A program made the position numbers and the translations under genes. Under the pieces are notes generated by a model. It had not been told where the DNA came from. It saw nothing but the letters and a program-made list of their open reading frames with translations, and did not search any database. Positions 19,401-24,543 of a stretch of DNA of 64,000 nucleotides are shown piece after piece. The DNA is from Planctomycetaceae bacterium (GTDB taxonomy: Bacteria > Planctomycetota > Phycisphaerae > Phycisphaerales > UBA1924): assembly GCA_021294835.1 (NCBI GenBank), contig JAJTDF010000003.1, positions 25,662 through 89,661 of the forward strand, in the 5' to 3' direction. Positions within the stretch are counted from its first letter, which is position 1, and the number at the start of each line of letters is the position of its first letter.

Positions 19401-20274
19401 GGGTGGCGCCCGTCTGGATGCCGTTCGCGTCGAAAGTCAGCTGGGCGTCCATGTTGGTGTCGGGCTGACCCGCCACCGTCGCCGTTGAGAGCGTGACCGT
19501 CGCACCGGCCATCGGCCGCTGCCGACCGATGCCGCTGGCGGTCTGCGCAGGGCTGTACCGGCTCGCACCGCCCCCGTTGAGCAGTTCCGGGTTGCTCGTC
19601 GCCGTGCCGTAGCTGAAGCTGACCACCGGCGCGATGTTCACGCCCCCCACGTTCTGCGCCGTCAGTGTGAACCGCACGCCCGCGCCGCTGGACGAGGTGC
19701 CGCCGCCGGCCGGCGGGTTGGTCACCAACGCCGGGGCGTTTCCGCCCGGAGCAGCCGCATAGTTGTAATACCGAAGCCGCAGACGCGACTCGCCCTCAAA
19801 CGCGCCCGCCGCCGGGCCGTTGCCCGACCGCAGGCCCCCCGCCGGCGCCGCGCCCAGCGTGTACTGCGTCACCACCGTGTTCGGCGTGGTCACACCCGCT
19901 GTGCCGGGCTCGTCGTTGAAATCCTCAGCCACGGACTGAAACGGCTGGAACGCCTGAATATCTCGCGACAGCATCGGCACCAGGTAGCCGAACTGCGTCG
20001 TCACACTGGCGCCGTTCGGCACACCCTGACGAGGCAGCGTCACCACGTTGTTGCCGCCGAACACCAGGTTCGTGCCCGGAATCGCCTGTCCGGCCGCCCC
20101 GATCGGCGGCAGGATCGTCGCACCGAACATCAGTTGCCGAGCCTCAAGCTGCTCCAGTGGAGTCGCCGCCTCATCCGTACCCCCCGCTCGGGACAGAAGC
20201 TCGCGTGCATTCGAGGCGGGCTGGGCAGATTGATTCTTCAGCAGATCACCCAGCAGCTTCACGATCGTCTTCAT
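7474..20274 (-). CDS. Giant LEPR-XLL-type secreted/surface protein
   Basis: At 4266 residues this is by far the largest gene in the window. The start at 20274 (MKTIVKLLGD) has GGAG 6 bases upstream and is preferred over the ORF-track start nine codons earlier. Near residue 50 it has PLEQLEARQLMFGA, a variant of the LEPR-XLL sorting motif of planctomycete giant proteins. The order then is: globular beta-rich N-terminal part (to ~1000) with a calcium-loop-like DLNGDGVPDFNDG near 630; a PPC-like beta domain (~1025-1135); a very long repeat region (~1150-2790) with units like IGTVTVTNGSIRRSALG, probably a beta-solenoid; a second PPC-like domain (~3030-3130); GxDGxxGTxDD acidic repeats (~3210-3790); and a C-terminal domain with a degenerate metzincin-like motif (~4155). 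Reading the whole translation I find no cysteine. Likely extracellular, for adhesion or surface layering; function unknown. Confidence 0.9.
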   Translation of the reverse strand: MKTIVKLLGDLLKNQSAQPASNARELLSRAGGTDEAATPLEQLEARQLMFGATILPPIGAAGQAIPGTNLVFGGNNVVTLPRQGVPNGASVTTQFGYLVPMLSRDIQAFQPFQSVAEDFNDEPGTAGVTTPNTVVTQYTLGAAPAGGLRSGNGPAAGAFEGESRLRLRYYNYAAAPGGNAPALVTNPPAGGGTSSSGAGVRFTLTAQNVGGVNIAPVVSFSYGTATSNPELLNGGGASRYSPAQTASGIGRQRPMAGATVTLSTATVAGQPDTNMDAQLTFDANGIQTGATRIRLLYRGLDVTSQFRFARQTANPVPDPPTSDIVISRATPAQGGAPEDQFAFFDTIEFTRNTLGGGAAVAGTDTIFIDAISGVFAPSRFNQTVDARIFGAQMAVSGRSLFGLEQFDNSSLTSSSTGVYAFPATTRNGLSSRLLVRRNTDDVPTLGLSASQLAPLAGAAQNQALTFSVGGTQTVDLQFMPPAGQLQTARVMTAFGLTLPNTGTDGLDQFTSIQLFRNGTLVPFKLADGRQVLELTDDVFLQDPNLAAQFINQATGDAGSLQLMIRNDQGFDTVRILRRQPSVNPAAPNAPAITTTADQIQIDNVIGFFANAFVQDTYGRALQNTLTLGNGGDGEVLNVDLNGDGVPDFNDGIGRVDLLGVSSTSGITFIGGTVEEDANQNIVFVLPDSVQGIYGDIQQGGFGLAFPNGQGAQGGTNPGGLPIGTGSVIIGSPYVRDPRTPVTYHGVNPNVNTQIAFASIMPSVRQGANLVRVDQGPGGFSGGLVPTGTARAVAPALLDYNGQLLEDARDQFGRFTDGLPGDRALPSGLRMGIFAGTVDGVGQNLGSVSIHGMLFGSSAVAGTLRRFDVGVMLGSLDVRGDLGTLVVAGDLGNWQLPGAQATTDPVVATGNTIVVGRTVGQILIGGRATTPITVEGNINDPTLARLDFLRYGELEQVFNFDPPNQDPQRQVIGAVVGANGSAGQAAWFGAGVYRNDLLTGAEFVGAGNRGVIINGRLGLRDGVNTDEDNSDAFAFAAGVGQEVVLNVEFRDPPPPTPQPQSRERVYARVVDRNGNVVATHQFPFANPQAQSPQEITTARFRFTPTRTDVYFLVLSSPDDTATGQTGTAIDYTATISGNLPTTLGMYSSGSTSRVGSQVTVPSGDVGLIRVGAGFVAGDSSQAFSNGITSVSIESARDLASMRGLVVNVQSNVHGVLIGADFESGSLTIGGNLGTLATNAFGLFAAGNGDFNAGNIVVGGQIGAMVFAGGIGVQTNGTPRKTPGASGPVVIRTGNNGTPGHIGELSATNDMNGPAVTITTSANSRIDRFIIGGRVALFQPTIQMGAGSDIRFTQIGGNVTLGTGGATPNENAFLPLPSGTSQVFLDDSGASFTVTLPTGGSGQLRYLPVNVSQGITVGRIDITVPAGGNVTFTGVAPGVIALGLINITVDGGGGGGTARAGTITFTGPAGTEFDVLRMNVTGAARIVNNTVNGDFVMVDAGSLDTLEVTRGNLGSTEYAGQGTNTPGIGDRRFGQRVGNAGGLVNAIGGALGVDPAGFNVAGGGNRFGSDVVVPINWDSGTTSNSLEDLGSVMDPFLDGLVVRSGNVVSVRASGSIGDVILQGATGVLGTVVANTDNSTAENRFDGLVGNIYAAAITTVDVGDGLIGPGDSPFPVASVAASTLINSVVGGTRVRNPVISGLIISAGVGTPAAPLGINSVNITSGRIDGAFIGASAFDAWWRSARASQTNLNIGDSEIPAGRIGTVTGTGVSLTRSTIYGQNIGTVRFTSALSNGQRVGGNIDASRIEARSIEPVADDRTQGTIGTITADNFRNSTLGGEPLEFRQLLIQTTGNMANLQVTNSSVGVISDAIVDVGGFITGTVSARDIIRSNFRVDNRITSMTVTNDMRSTVVISGGLRSLTASGSIRSSTLTIAGPIETITVRGSIINGQISAEGPDGRISSITATNSIDANIFSSGTIGTISTTSGDISGRIETTDTADGNLNTLRSGRDMLATLRIRRDLGTVDAKGSIGRRLITSGDVVSTPDAIDVDGKITTLKAGAQLNADVRSASTIGTVNIGSVRRPFALPGSSAADQIGDPQIVAFGRITTVTVVGDFGGSILSHSGGIGTVTVTNGSIRRSALGNSVEARDGDITTVRVTNGNLFGSVVARDGSIGTIAVTGSGAFGNLGVDPTLASNTPVTGDSFRNQLPPGVVATAGIDGPRIWAGLDISSVTASGSAFEVGIYAGRTLATVNITGNLLSDSQTDAVTALRNTASYIAAGDGVNTVTIGGRAQGLAIIGGVASRNADFSPNFGADSRPGGAGANADSLQAGRVGNVTITGRNSTAPLSTNTVTITAGTTAGDDGVYASGDSNELSVPGLSTVGTVSVSGVVSTAVNARVSIAADTSLTNVTGSAAASVLQAFTNTVNSPVAFNGALPVGAGVTALPINGTVTQVTLPGGAGTIRIRLTGANVAAVYDQNTNRIIVRNSLTAPAGTGANQTRLATVSSLVIEPGSVTPASQLSNFDVVTSDDVTITTLTTALPFVGDSGIYVDGNVGTLGLTGGAVTTGDIRVGGDLTTANVGRAAPNLSTNRLNLLVGGNLGTLNATGGISAPSGGNARIEARSAGTIRTTGATGTPAGLTRTTVSILRDVTTVNIAGPMVFSQLRSGGSFTTVTTTGMENALVSARNDIRTTTVNGVMRESSILAGTDLGPDGLFTSVNSDDVTTNGNITTVTVTGQMIQSDVAAGVRRGVDGFLGTRDDIASDGRSTIGTVRVTGGIVGSQLQSESYRVISNGTVTSVISGSTSLANGQGVGNFRVTRLETVATGIQVVSLTVTEFARVYTARITFNQQINPLSLFDPANPSASALSIIDVRADGREFVLSNTGSDPDYRVSYDEATRTAIIVFNQAVTSRNNINNTPGFDTRPSQAGPGIYRFELSTSLRAVNQDGTIDGNSDGLPGDGYRFVTPVGDVGDRFFAGTGVAGPTLVTYTDPASLDVMMSDSGRAGALPAVGRTYTLRGVLGDHPDTSATNLSGSDVDLYSITLQAGQIIRLGALRGNAVAAAVNLLKMDTTGQGPGQLATATGALQALPVSDPEAGDVNGDQIFLVQQTGQYVLYVGSRDPLGTTSADVNPAFLPTQFTPSPLLDVAVVNVAPAPLATGSYDFSITISDDRNSGFAGRPLANGLGAPTASVPISSAAQFPLTQTHFMPAIAGDSFFAFTYNVGPDGIANLNPGTDGIVGTGDDSNDDVLIGESSDGGAGPALVRVERRAGADLIFGTADDQITLTLLQAAATVAGGNTPANLPGNADFATPASVVTRTASTGPDFQFVLNLGADGVRGLNGGVNDDIIRGTNIGTVITRTAGANNILGDGDDVITSSVNEPAAVPITDAPEASLANFPSLGSTVRTLSSDGSVWTWTLLPGADGIRNAPDPLVGDDIVFGTNGVLSLSFVEGALVSRSTVGLPERDAVVAAPLPYSDLFSDGNIVNVNSSVGAPFDFFLDAGGDRIRGIHNGVNDDVIIGANANNVVVTRTAGPDRIFNTADDIITPDTKVLSTVPAGSVPVPADFDTAGELANGITVASPLGPSVVYRLRQGTVPASSVAGGNTVANLPVPADFGAGVVTRAATVGVNFDFTLNLNGPGGADDTITGDNGLARVTRAAGIDNVLGTNDDVITSVALQHNTAVVGTTGTMNVVRTPGVDGVFGNGDDVITIASASASGIDLVTPPRPNDFAPAGTPTAQLPSVLAGPTATPSITIGEWRFTLDPGANGKFEGNGAGTVRSDDIVRGVSTGGQIIEYRANPTTGRFDGVANGDILTVNGATGEIGGKGAPRETRPDVDVFNLNGGQAILPGTRYRVTLKVQQNGGNFGSQVPEQFELNNQIGLRLRDLRGFVQFGLFERTVADQLANGQLLASPSEIDLLNPTPNRVVGESETTKYGYDANGDYYIEFTVPPSQGSATRPGSFAVYVQGAIQSDYGVEIVQLASISPVPQTRPQNILIETRGAIVNWLETGGRLTNLAAYDPSINGFTGLIGSQSILDYILNGNANRNQPGLIASLNQLFNGTPTSVTNLPANTVRFSANAADFSTERDRTSTVILSGSFEPPAFFNNGTFGATEGSDPFNARRTDQGVVFMPSLNALGNSPSADGVDRFIRQLTYIVGRQVGELLGLRITAPTGLFTIDTDGNPATPDAVVTDTMGDTGNAAALRPIPEVGAQPLPPATTVAGTGPRYLNLSRALAGQGSVNSGTQFFLGQQNSELLLRRIFGVR

Positions 20275-20741
20275 GCCGGACTCCAAGTGCAAGCGAACCA
20301 CCCGGCGTGCGCCGGTCTATCCCACGAGCGAGCTTCACGGGACCCATGTCCCGACGCGAACAACTCCCGCCCCCACCCGTGCGGGAGGCAAACATAGCCG
20401 CCGGCGTTCATCCCTGCACGGGATCTCCACGCCCTTCCGGATTCCCCGCCTGTACCCATCCAGACGCCCCGCCGCCTGACGCACCGCCTGCCACCCTGCC
20501 CGCTCCACCCCCGCTGCCCGCCCGAAGTCCGCCGTGGCGCGGCACATACCCCCCGCCAACCCAGCGGACAGCCACAGGCTGGTTCGCCTCCAACCCAAAT
20601 CCGGTTCCCAAACCCCATCACTCATCATCTCAGATTCCCCAACAACACATCCACACCTACCGACACCCCCCGCCGCACGCGATCTCCTCCGCCTGCTTCT
20701 GCTGCCCAGCCACCCACCCTGCCGATGCATCTCAGTATTCC
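20275..20741. other. Intergenic region between divergent giant gene and membrane-protein gene
   Basis: 467 bases between divergently read genes, so it must carry promoters for both. It is C-rich on the plus strand. I found no convincing -35/-10 pair, palindrome or small gene. The ORF-track entries crossing it look like composition shadows. Confidence 0.5.
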
Positions 20742-21833
20742 ATGTCCACCCCGATTGACCAGGCCGTTGAACCCCTCTCTCACGCCGTTGCCGGATTGCC
20801 CTGGGGCGTCCACGCCGCCGCCGCCGGCATGTTCGTCGCCGGGCTGATCCTCTGGCTCCTCGGCCGGCGGGTGCTCCAGCCGGCCACCGTGCTGCTGGGA
20901 GCCGCCATCAGTGCCGCAGTCGGCTATCTCCTCCTCCCCAGCATGGCCGGTCAGCAGGTCGGCCCACTCGCCCCCATCCTCGGCCTGGTGGTCGGGGCCA
21001 TCGCCGGCGCCTTGGCCGCCGCCCTGCTCTACCGCCCGCTGATCGCCGCCTTGTTCGGTATCGTTTTGGGTTGCGCTGTCGCGCTCACCGTCTCCGCAGT
21101 GCTCTCTGTCACCCGCGGAGGCCCCCTGCTCCCGGCCGCCGCCTTGAGCACCCCCGATCGCCCCTTTGCCCTCTCCCGTGTCGACCCCCCCGGCTCCGGC
21201 CTTGGCGGCGAAGAACTCCCGCCCAAGCCCACGGTCCCTCAGGACGGCCCGGAGGCCGAGCCCTCCGACGAGCCGCCCCCGGCACCGGCCTCTCCCGCCA
21301 TCACCCCCCCCGCCACCAGCCCCAAGGCCAAGCCGGCCCCGAACCCACCGGCCGAAGTTGCCGACTCCCGGCCCACCGCCGCCGCCGATCAGGCCGCTGA
21401 TCCGAACACTGCCGCCTCCTGGAAAGCCGCCGGCCAGGCCGTTGGCCGATTCACCCGCTCACTGAGCGACTGGTCGCGCCGGTGGTGGACCAGCCTGCCC
21501 GCGTCTGAACGCACGCTGGTCGGCATGGGCTGGCTTGCTGGCGCCGCCATCGGGCTGGTGGTCGGTCTGGTCTGGCCCGCTCGCGCCGCCGGAGTGATCA
21601 CCGCCGCTGTCGGCTCGGCCCTCTTCCTGGCCTGCGGGACCTGGCTCGCCCACGCCACCGCCATGCCCGGACGCCACGCGCTGGAGCTTCCCGCCGCCGC
21701 CTGGTCGCTGATCTGGCTGGTCGCCAGCCTGATCGGCATCGCCGTGCAGTGGCACGGCCTTCGCGCCGTGGACGAGCCTGACGAGCAGGCTCCGCCGCCC
21801 CGCGCCAAGCGAAAGAAGAAGGCCGCCGCCTGA
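20742..21833 (+). CDS. Multi-pass membrane protein with proline-rich loop (DUF4203/TMEM198-like N-terminus)
   Basis: A 363-residue integral membrane protein. The N-terminal half has four hydrophobic helices rich in Gly/Ala (for example [50 protein letters not shown]), resembling the DUF4203/TMEM198 helical bundle. About 130 residues rich in Pro, Ala and Asp/Glu follow (roughly residues 130-245), then three more helices (LAGAAIGLVVGLVWPA and on) and a basic tail KRKKKAAA. The ATG at 20742 is chosen because the preceding 195 codons of the ORF are low-complexity and not coding-like; no clear Shine-Dalgarno is seen. It converges with pheA, 44 bp away. Function unknown. Confidence 0.7.
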   Translation: MSTPIDQAVEPLSHAVAGLPWGVHAAAAGMFVAGLILWLLGRRVLQPATVLLGAAISAAVGYLLLPSMAGQQVGPLAPILGLVVGAIAGALAAALLYRPLIAALFGIVLGCAVALTVSAVLSVTRGGPLLPAAALSTPDRPFALSRVDPPGSGLGGEELPPKPTVPQDGPEAEPSDEPPPAPASPAITPPATSPKAKPAPNPPAEVADSRPTAAADQAADPNTAASWKAAGQAVGRFTRSLSDWSRRWWTSLPASERTLVGMGWLAGAAIGLVVGLVWPARAAGVITAAVGSALFLACGTWLAHATAMPGRHALELPAAAWSLIWLVASLIGIAVQWHGLRAVDEPDEQAPPPRAKRKKKAAA

Positions 21834-21877
21834 GCATCCCGGCCCGCCCTCCCCCGGGTCGGCGGCTCTGTCGGGCA

Positions 21878-23161
21878 TCAGCCCAGAATCCGCTGGCTCC
21901 GCGGATAGCTCCCCAGCACAATCAACTCGCGACAATGCCGCCTCGCCTTGGTGATGGCCGCGGCCACCGGCGCGTCGGATTGGTGCCCCTCGGCGTCGAT
22001 GAAGAACGTGTAGCTCCAGTTGTTCCGCCCGCTGGGCCGCTTGTCGATGTGCGTCAGGTTCACCCCAGCCTCCTGGAAGTCGGTCAGCACACGCACCAGC
22101 GCACCCGGCTTGTTCAGCGTGCTGAACATGATCGAGGTCTTGTCATGGCCCGTCCGCCCGGCCTCGTGCCGCCCCAGCACGAAAAACCGCGTGATGTTGT
22201 TCGGGTCATCCTCGATGCCATCGAACAGCACGCTCACGTCGTACAACTCCGCCGCCAACTGACTGCCGATCGCCGCGAGCCCCTCCTGTTCCAGCGTGCC
22301 CCGCTCCGCCGCCTCACGCACCATCTGCACCGCCCGGCTTGAACTGGCCACCGGCACCAGTTCCGCCTGCGGATACTGCGTCGCCAGCCACACCCGGCAC
22401 TGGCTGAACACCTCCGGCTTGCTGGCGATCCGCCGGATCTTCGAAGGCTCGCACGCCCCCAGCAGCGCGTGATGCACCTCCAACTGCACCTCGGCGCAGA
22501 TGTGGATGCCCTGAGGGCCCGACTTCACCCCGCGAGGCGCCGGACGAGACGCCCCCGCCCCGCTCCCGCCATCACCGGGCATCGCACGCTTGGCAAATGC
22601 GTCCAGCGTCTCCACGATCCCCCCCATGATCGAGTTTTCAATCGGCACCAGCCCGTAGTCCACATGCCCCCGCTGCACCTCCGTGAACACCCCGGCGATC
22701 TCGCGCAGATCCTCAAACCCCACCGAACTGCCAAAGTGCTTCACCGCCGCCATGTGGCTGAAGCTCCCCTTCGGACCCAGGAAACCGATCGTCAAGGGCT
22801 TCTCCAACGCGAAGCTCCCGCTCATCAGTTCGCGATAGATCCCCTCAATCGTCCGCCCCGGCAGCGGGCCGTTATTCATCGACAGCACCCGTGCCAGCAC
22901 CTCCGCTTCCCGATGCGGCGCGTAGATCGGCGTACCCGTCGCCCGCTTCACCTTCCCCACTTCCACCACCAGTTCACTTCGCGCGTTGAGCAGTTCCACC
23001 AGCCGGCGGTCCACCTCGTCGATCCGCTCCCGCAATGCCGCCAGTGTCAGCGCAGCCGATGGCGCCACAGACCCCCCCAAAAAGGTGGTATTTGAGTTCG
23101 TGCTCACCCGATTGCGGGATGCGGAGCGGCCAGTTCGGGACTTACGCGGTTGCCGTGCCAT
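21878..23161 (-). CDS. pheA: Bifunctional chorismate mutase / prephenate dehydratase (P-protein)
   Basis: Converts chorismate to prephenate and then to phenylpyruvate, the committed route to phenylalanine. It has 427 residues from the ATG at 23161. A basic Ser/Arg tail comes first, then an AroQ-type chorismate mutase helix bundle (~40-105, ALRERIDEVDRRLVELLNAR). The dehydratase domain follows (from ~124, IGFLGPKGSFSH; catalytic-region ITRFFVL near 325). A C-terminal ACT domain (~341-420) carries GALV and DKRP where the phenylalanine-binding GALV/ESRP motifs normally lie, so feedback inhibition is likely. Odd: about 22 Gly/Pro/Arg-rich residues (~195-217) are inserted in the dehydratase domain. 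GTG codons at 23182 and 23197 near a GGGGAGG are alternative starts. Confidence 0.93.
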   Translation of the reverse strand: MARQPRKSRTGRSASRNRVSTNSNTTFLGGSVAPSAALTLAALRERIDEVDRRLVELLNARSELVVEVGKVKRATGTPIYAPHREAEVLARVLSMNNGPLPGRTIEGIYRELMSGSFALEKPLTIGFLGPKGSFSHMAAVKHFGSSVGFEDLREIAGVFTEVQRGHVDYGLVPIENSIMGGIVETLDAFAKRAMPGDGGSGAGASRPAPRGVKSGPQGIHICAEVQLEVHHALLGACEPSKIRRIASKPEVFSQCRVWLATQYPQAELVPVASSSRAVQMVREAAERGTLEQEGLAAIGSQLAAELYDVSVLFDGIEDDPNNITRFFVLGRHEAGRTGHDKTSIMFSTLNKPGALVRVLTDFQEAGVNLTHIDKRPSGRNNWSYTFFIDAEGHQSDAPVAAAITKARRHCRELIVLGSYPRSQRILG

Positions 23162-23397
23162 GCAGCAGCCAACATAGCACACGCCCACCTCCCCCACCAG
23201 ATGCCGCCGTCGACAACCTTGACCGAACCTCCGCCCCGTCCGGTTCGTTCGATTACAATGCCCGAGAACCCCCCAGGCGTTTCCAAAGCGTCAGGGGGTG
23301 GCCCGCCCGTCGTCCGGACCGCAACCGCAACCCCGCAGACCGGTCTTGTCGTCAGGCAGGCCTCGCCCCACTCACCCATCGGTCAGGAGCACACACC

Positions 23398-23598
23398 ATG
23401 GACCATCTGGCGACCCTCAAGCAGCTCATCGCGGACGCAGAGGAAGACGTCAAGAAGGGCTTCGGTGGCAACAAGGCCGCCAAGGTTCGGGCCCGCAAGA
23501 AGATGCAGGAGATCAAGAAGGCAGCGCAGGATCTCCGCGAAGCCATGCTCGAGCAGGGCGAGCAGGGCGAGCAGGGCGAGCCCGAGAAGCCTGAATAA
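23398..23598 (+). CDS. Small basic Hc1 (histone H1-like) protein
   Basis: A 66-residue protein buried in a longer ORF-track entry. The ATG at 23398 has AGGAG 8 bases upstream. The sequence is helical and lysine/arginine-rich in its middle (GGNKAAKVRARKKMQEIKKA), matching what I recall of the bacterial Hc1/histone-H1-like family, whose core is GNKAA-x-R-x-RK. It ends in an acidic repeat (EQGEQGEQGEPEKPE) instead of the basic tail of chlamydial Hc1. Small Hc1-like proteins occur in Bacteroidota and Planctomycetota and are presumed nucleoid-associated. It lies upstream of the FabZ-like gene on the same strand. DNA binding is inferred from family only. Confidence 0.7.
   Translation: MDHLATLKQLIADAEEDVKKGFGGNKAAKVRARKKMQEIKKAAQDLREAMLEQGEQGEQGEPEKPE
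23551..23580 (+). repeat. 9-bp tandem repeat (gagcagggc, 3.3 copies)
   Basis: Three perfect copies of gagcagggc plus a partial fourth encode the EQGEQGEQGE tail of the Hc1-like protein. Copy-number change would alter tail length without shifting the frame. Confidence 0.85.
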
Positions 23599-23795
23599 GC
23601 CGTTCGTCCGTTCCGGCCGGGCGCTGCGTCGCAGCGGCAACCCCAGCGTGAGTTCGCCGCTGCAGCCGGTCAGGGTCGCTCCGGCGGTCCGCCGGTGTCG
23701 GTCCATACCAACCGGGGAGCCGTCCTTGGCCGCGTGCGTTGGCACGCCCGCCTATCAAAGCTCCCCATTCGCGTCTCTCCCGGATCTTCTCACGT

Positions 23796-24359
23796 ATGAG
23801 CAGCCCCTCCCTCACCACCGACGCTTCCGCCCAGCCGGCCCTCCCCGCCGGTCAGGTCGCCTTCAACCCGGCCAGCACCCCGGCGGCCAAAACCCCCATC
23901 TTCGACCTCTCGAAGATCGATCTGACCGCCTGCGCCGTCTCCAAGCACGAGCTCGAGAAAACCAACGCCCATCGCGACAAGCTCGCGCTGCTCGACAAGA
24001 TCGTCTGGTACACGCCCAACTTCCAGCAGGGCGTCGCCGTCTGGCATGTCCGACCCGATGAGTTCTGGGTGCCCGGCCACTTCCCCGGTCGCCCCATCCT
24101 CCCCGGTGTGCTCCAGGTCGAGGCCTCCGCCCAGCTGGGCGTCTTCCTGTTCAACGCCCGCTGGCCTGCCCCCAAGCTCTGCGCCTTCACCCACATCAGC
24201 GACTGCGTCTTCCGAGGCCAGGTCGTTCCCGGTGACGACCTCTACCTGCTCTGCCAGGAAATCCGCGTCACCGAGCGCCGCTTCGAGAGCTTCGTTCAGG
24301 GCGTCGTCAAGGGCAAGGTCGTCTTCTCCGCCACCATCAACGGCATGACCATCGGCTGA
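23796..24359 (+). CDS. FabZ-like 3-hydroxyacyl-ACP dehydratase (hotdog fold)
   Basis: A 187-residue single-hotdog dehydratase that would remove water from a 3-hydroxyacyl-ACP in fatty-acid elongation. The diagnostic segment HFPGRPILPGVLQVEASAQ is intact, with catalytic His95 and Glu109. FabZ is usually 140-160 residues; here a roughly 40-residue Ala/Pro/Thr-rich N-terminal extension precedes the fold. The ATG at 23796 is chosen, though without a clear Shine-Dalgarno; the ORF-track start 19 codons earlier is less plausible. No other fatty-acid gene is nearby, so this could be a secondary FabZ paralogue or serve another acyl-ACP pathway. Confidence 0.85.
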   Translation: MSSPSLTTDASAQPALPAGQVAFNPASTPAAKTPIFDLSKIDLTACAVSKHELEKTNAHRDKLALLDKIVWYTPNFQQGVAVWHVRPDEFWVPGHFPGRPILPGVLQVEASAQLGVFLFNARWPAPKLCAFTHISDCVFRGQVVPGDDLYLLCQEIRVTERRFESFVQGVVKGKVVFSATINGMTIG

Positions 24360-24543
24360 AGCCAACCGGCCCGATCGCCCCCAAACACACGCCGATAGGG
24401 CTTTGTTCGCAATCCGAGCGGCTTGCCTCGTTCTATTATTTTGGCCGGTTGTTTCGGGGCCACCCGCCGCCGGGGCAAGGGGGGTGGTTCTGATTGGTTT
24501 GCCCGACTCTGTTGCGCCACACCGCTTGCCAAGGTCCACGTTC

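Noticed and set aside
23219-23259. TTGACC and TACAAT upstream of the Hc1-like gene as a promoter.
   Set aside because: The boxes are 29 bases apart, far from the usual 17; no better -35 is present.
24434-24439. TATTAT upstream of sucA as a -10 box.
   Set aside because: Good hexamer, but the only TTG-type -35 (TTGCCT) is just 5 bases away; left uncalled.
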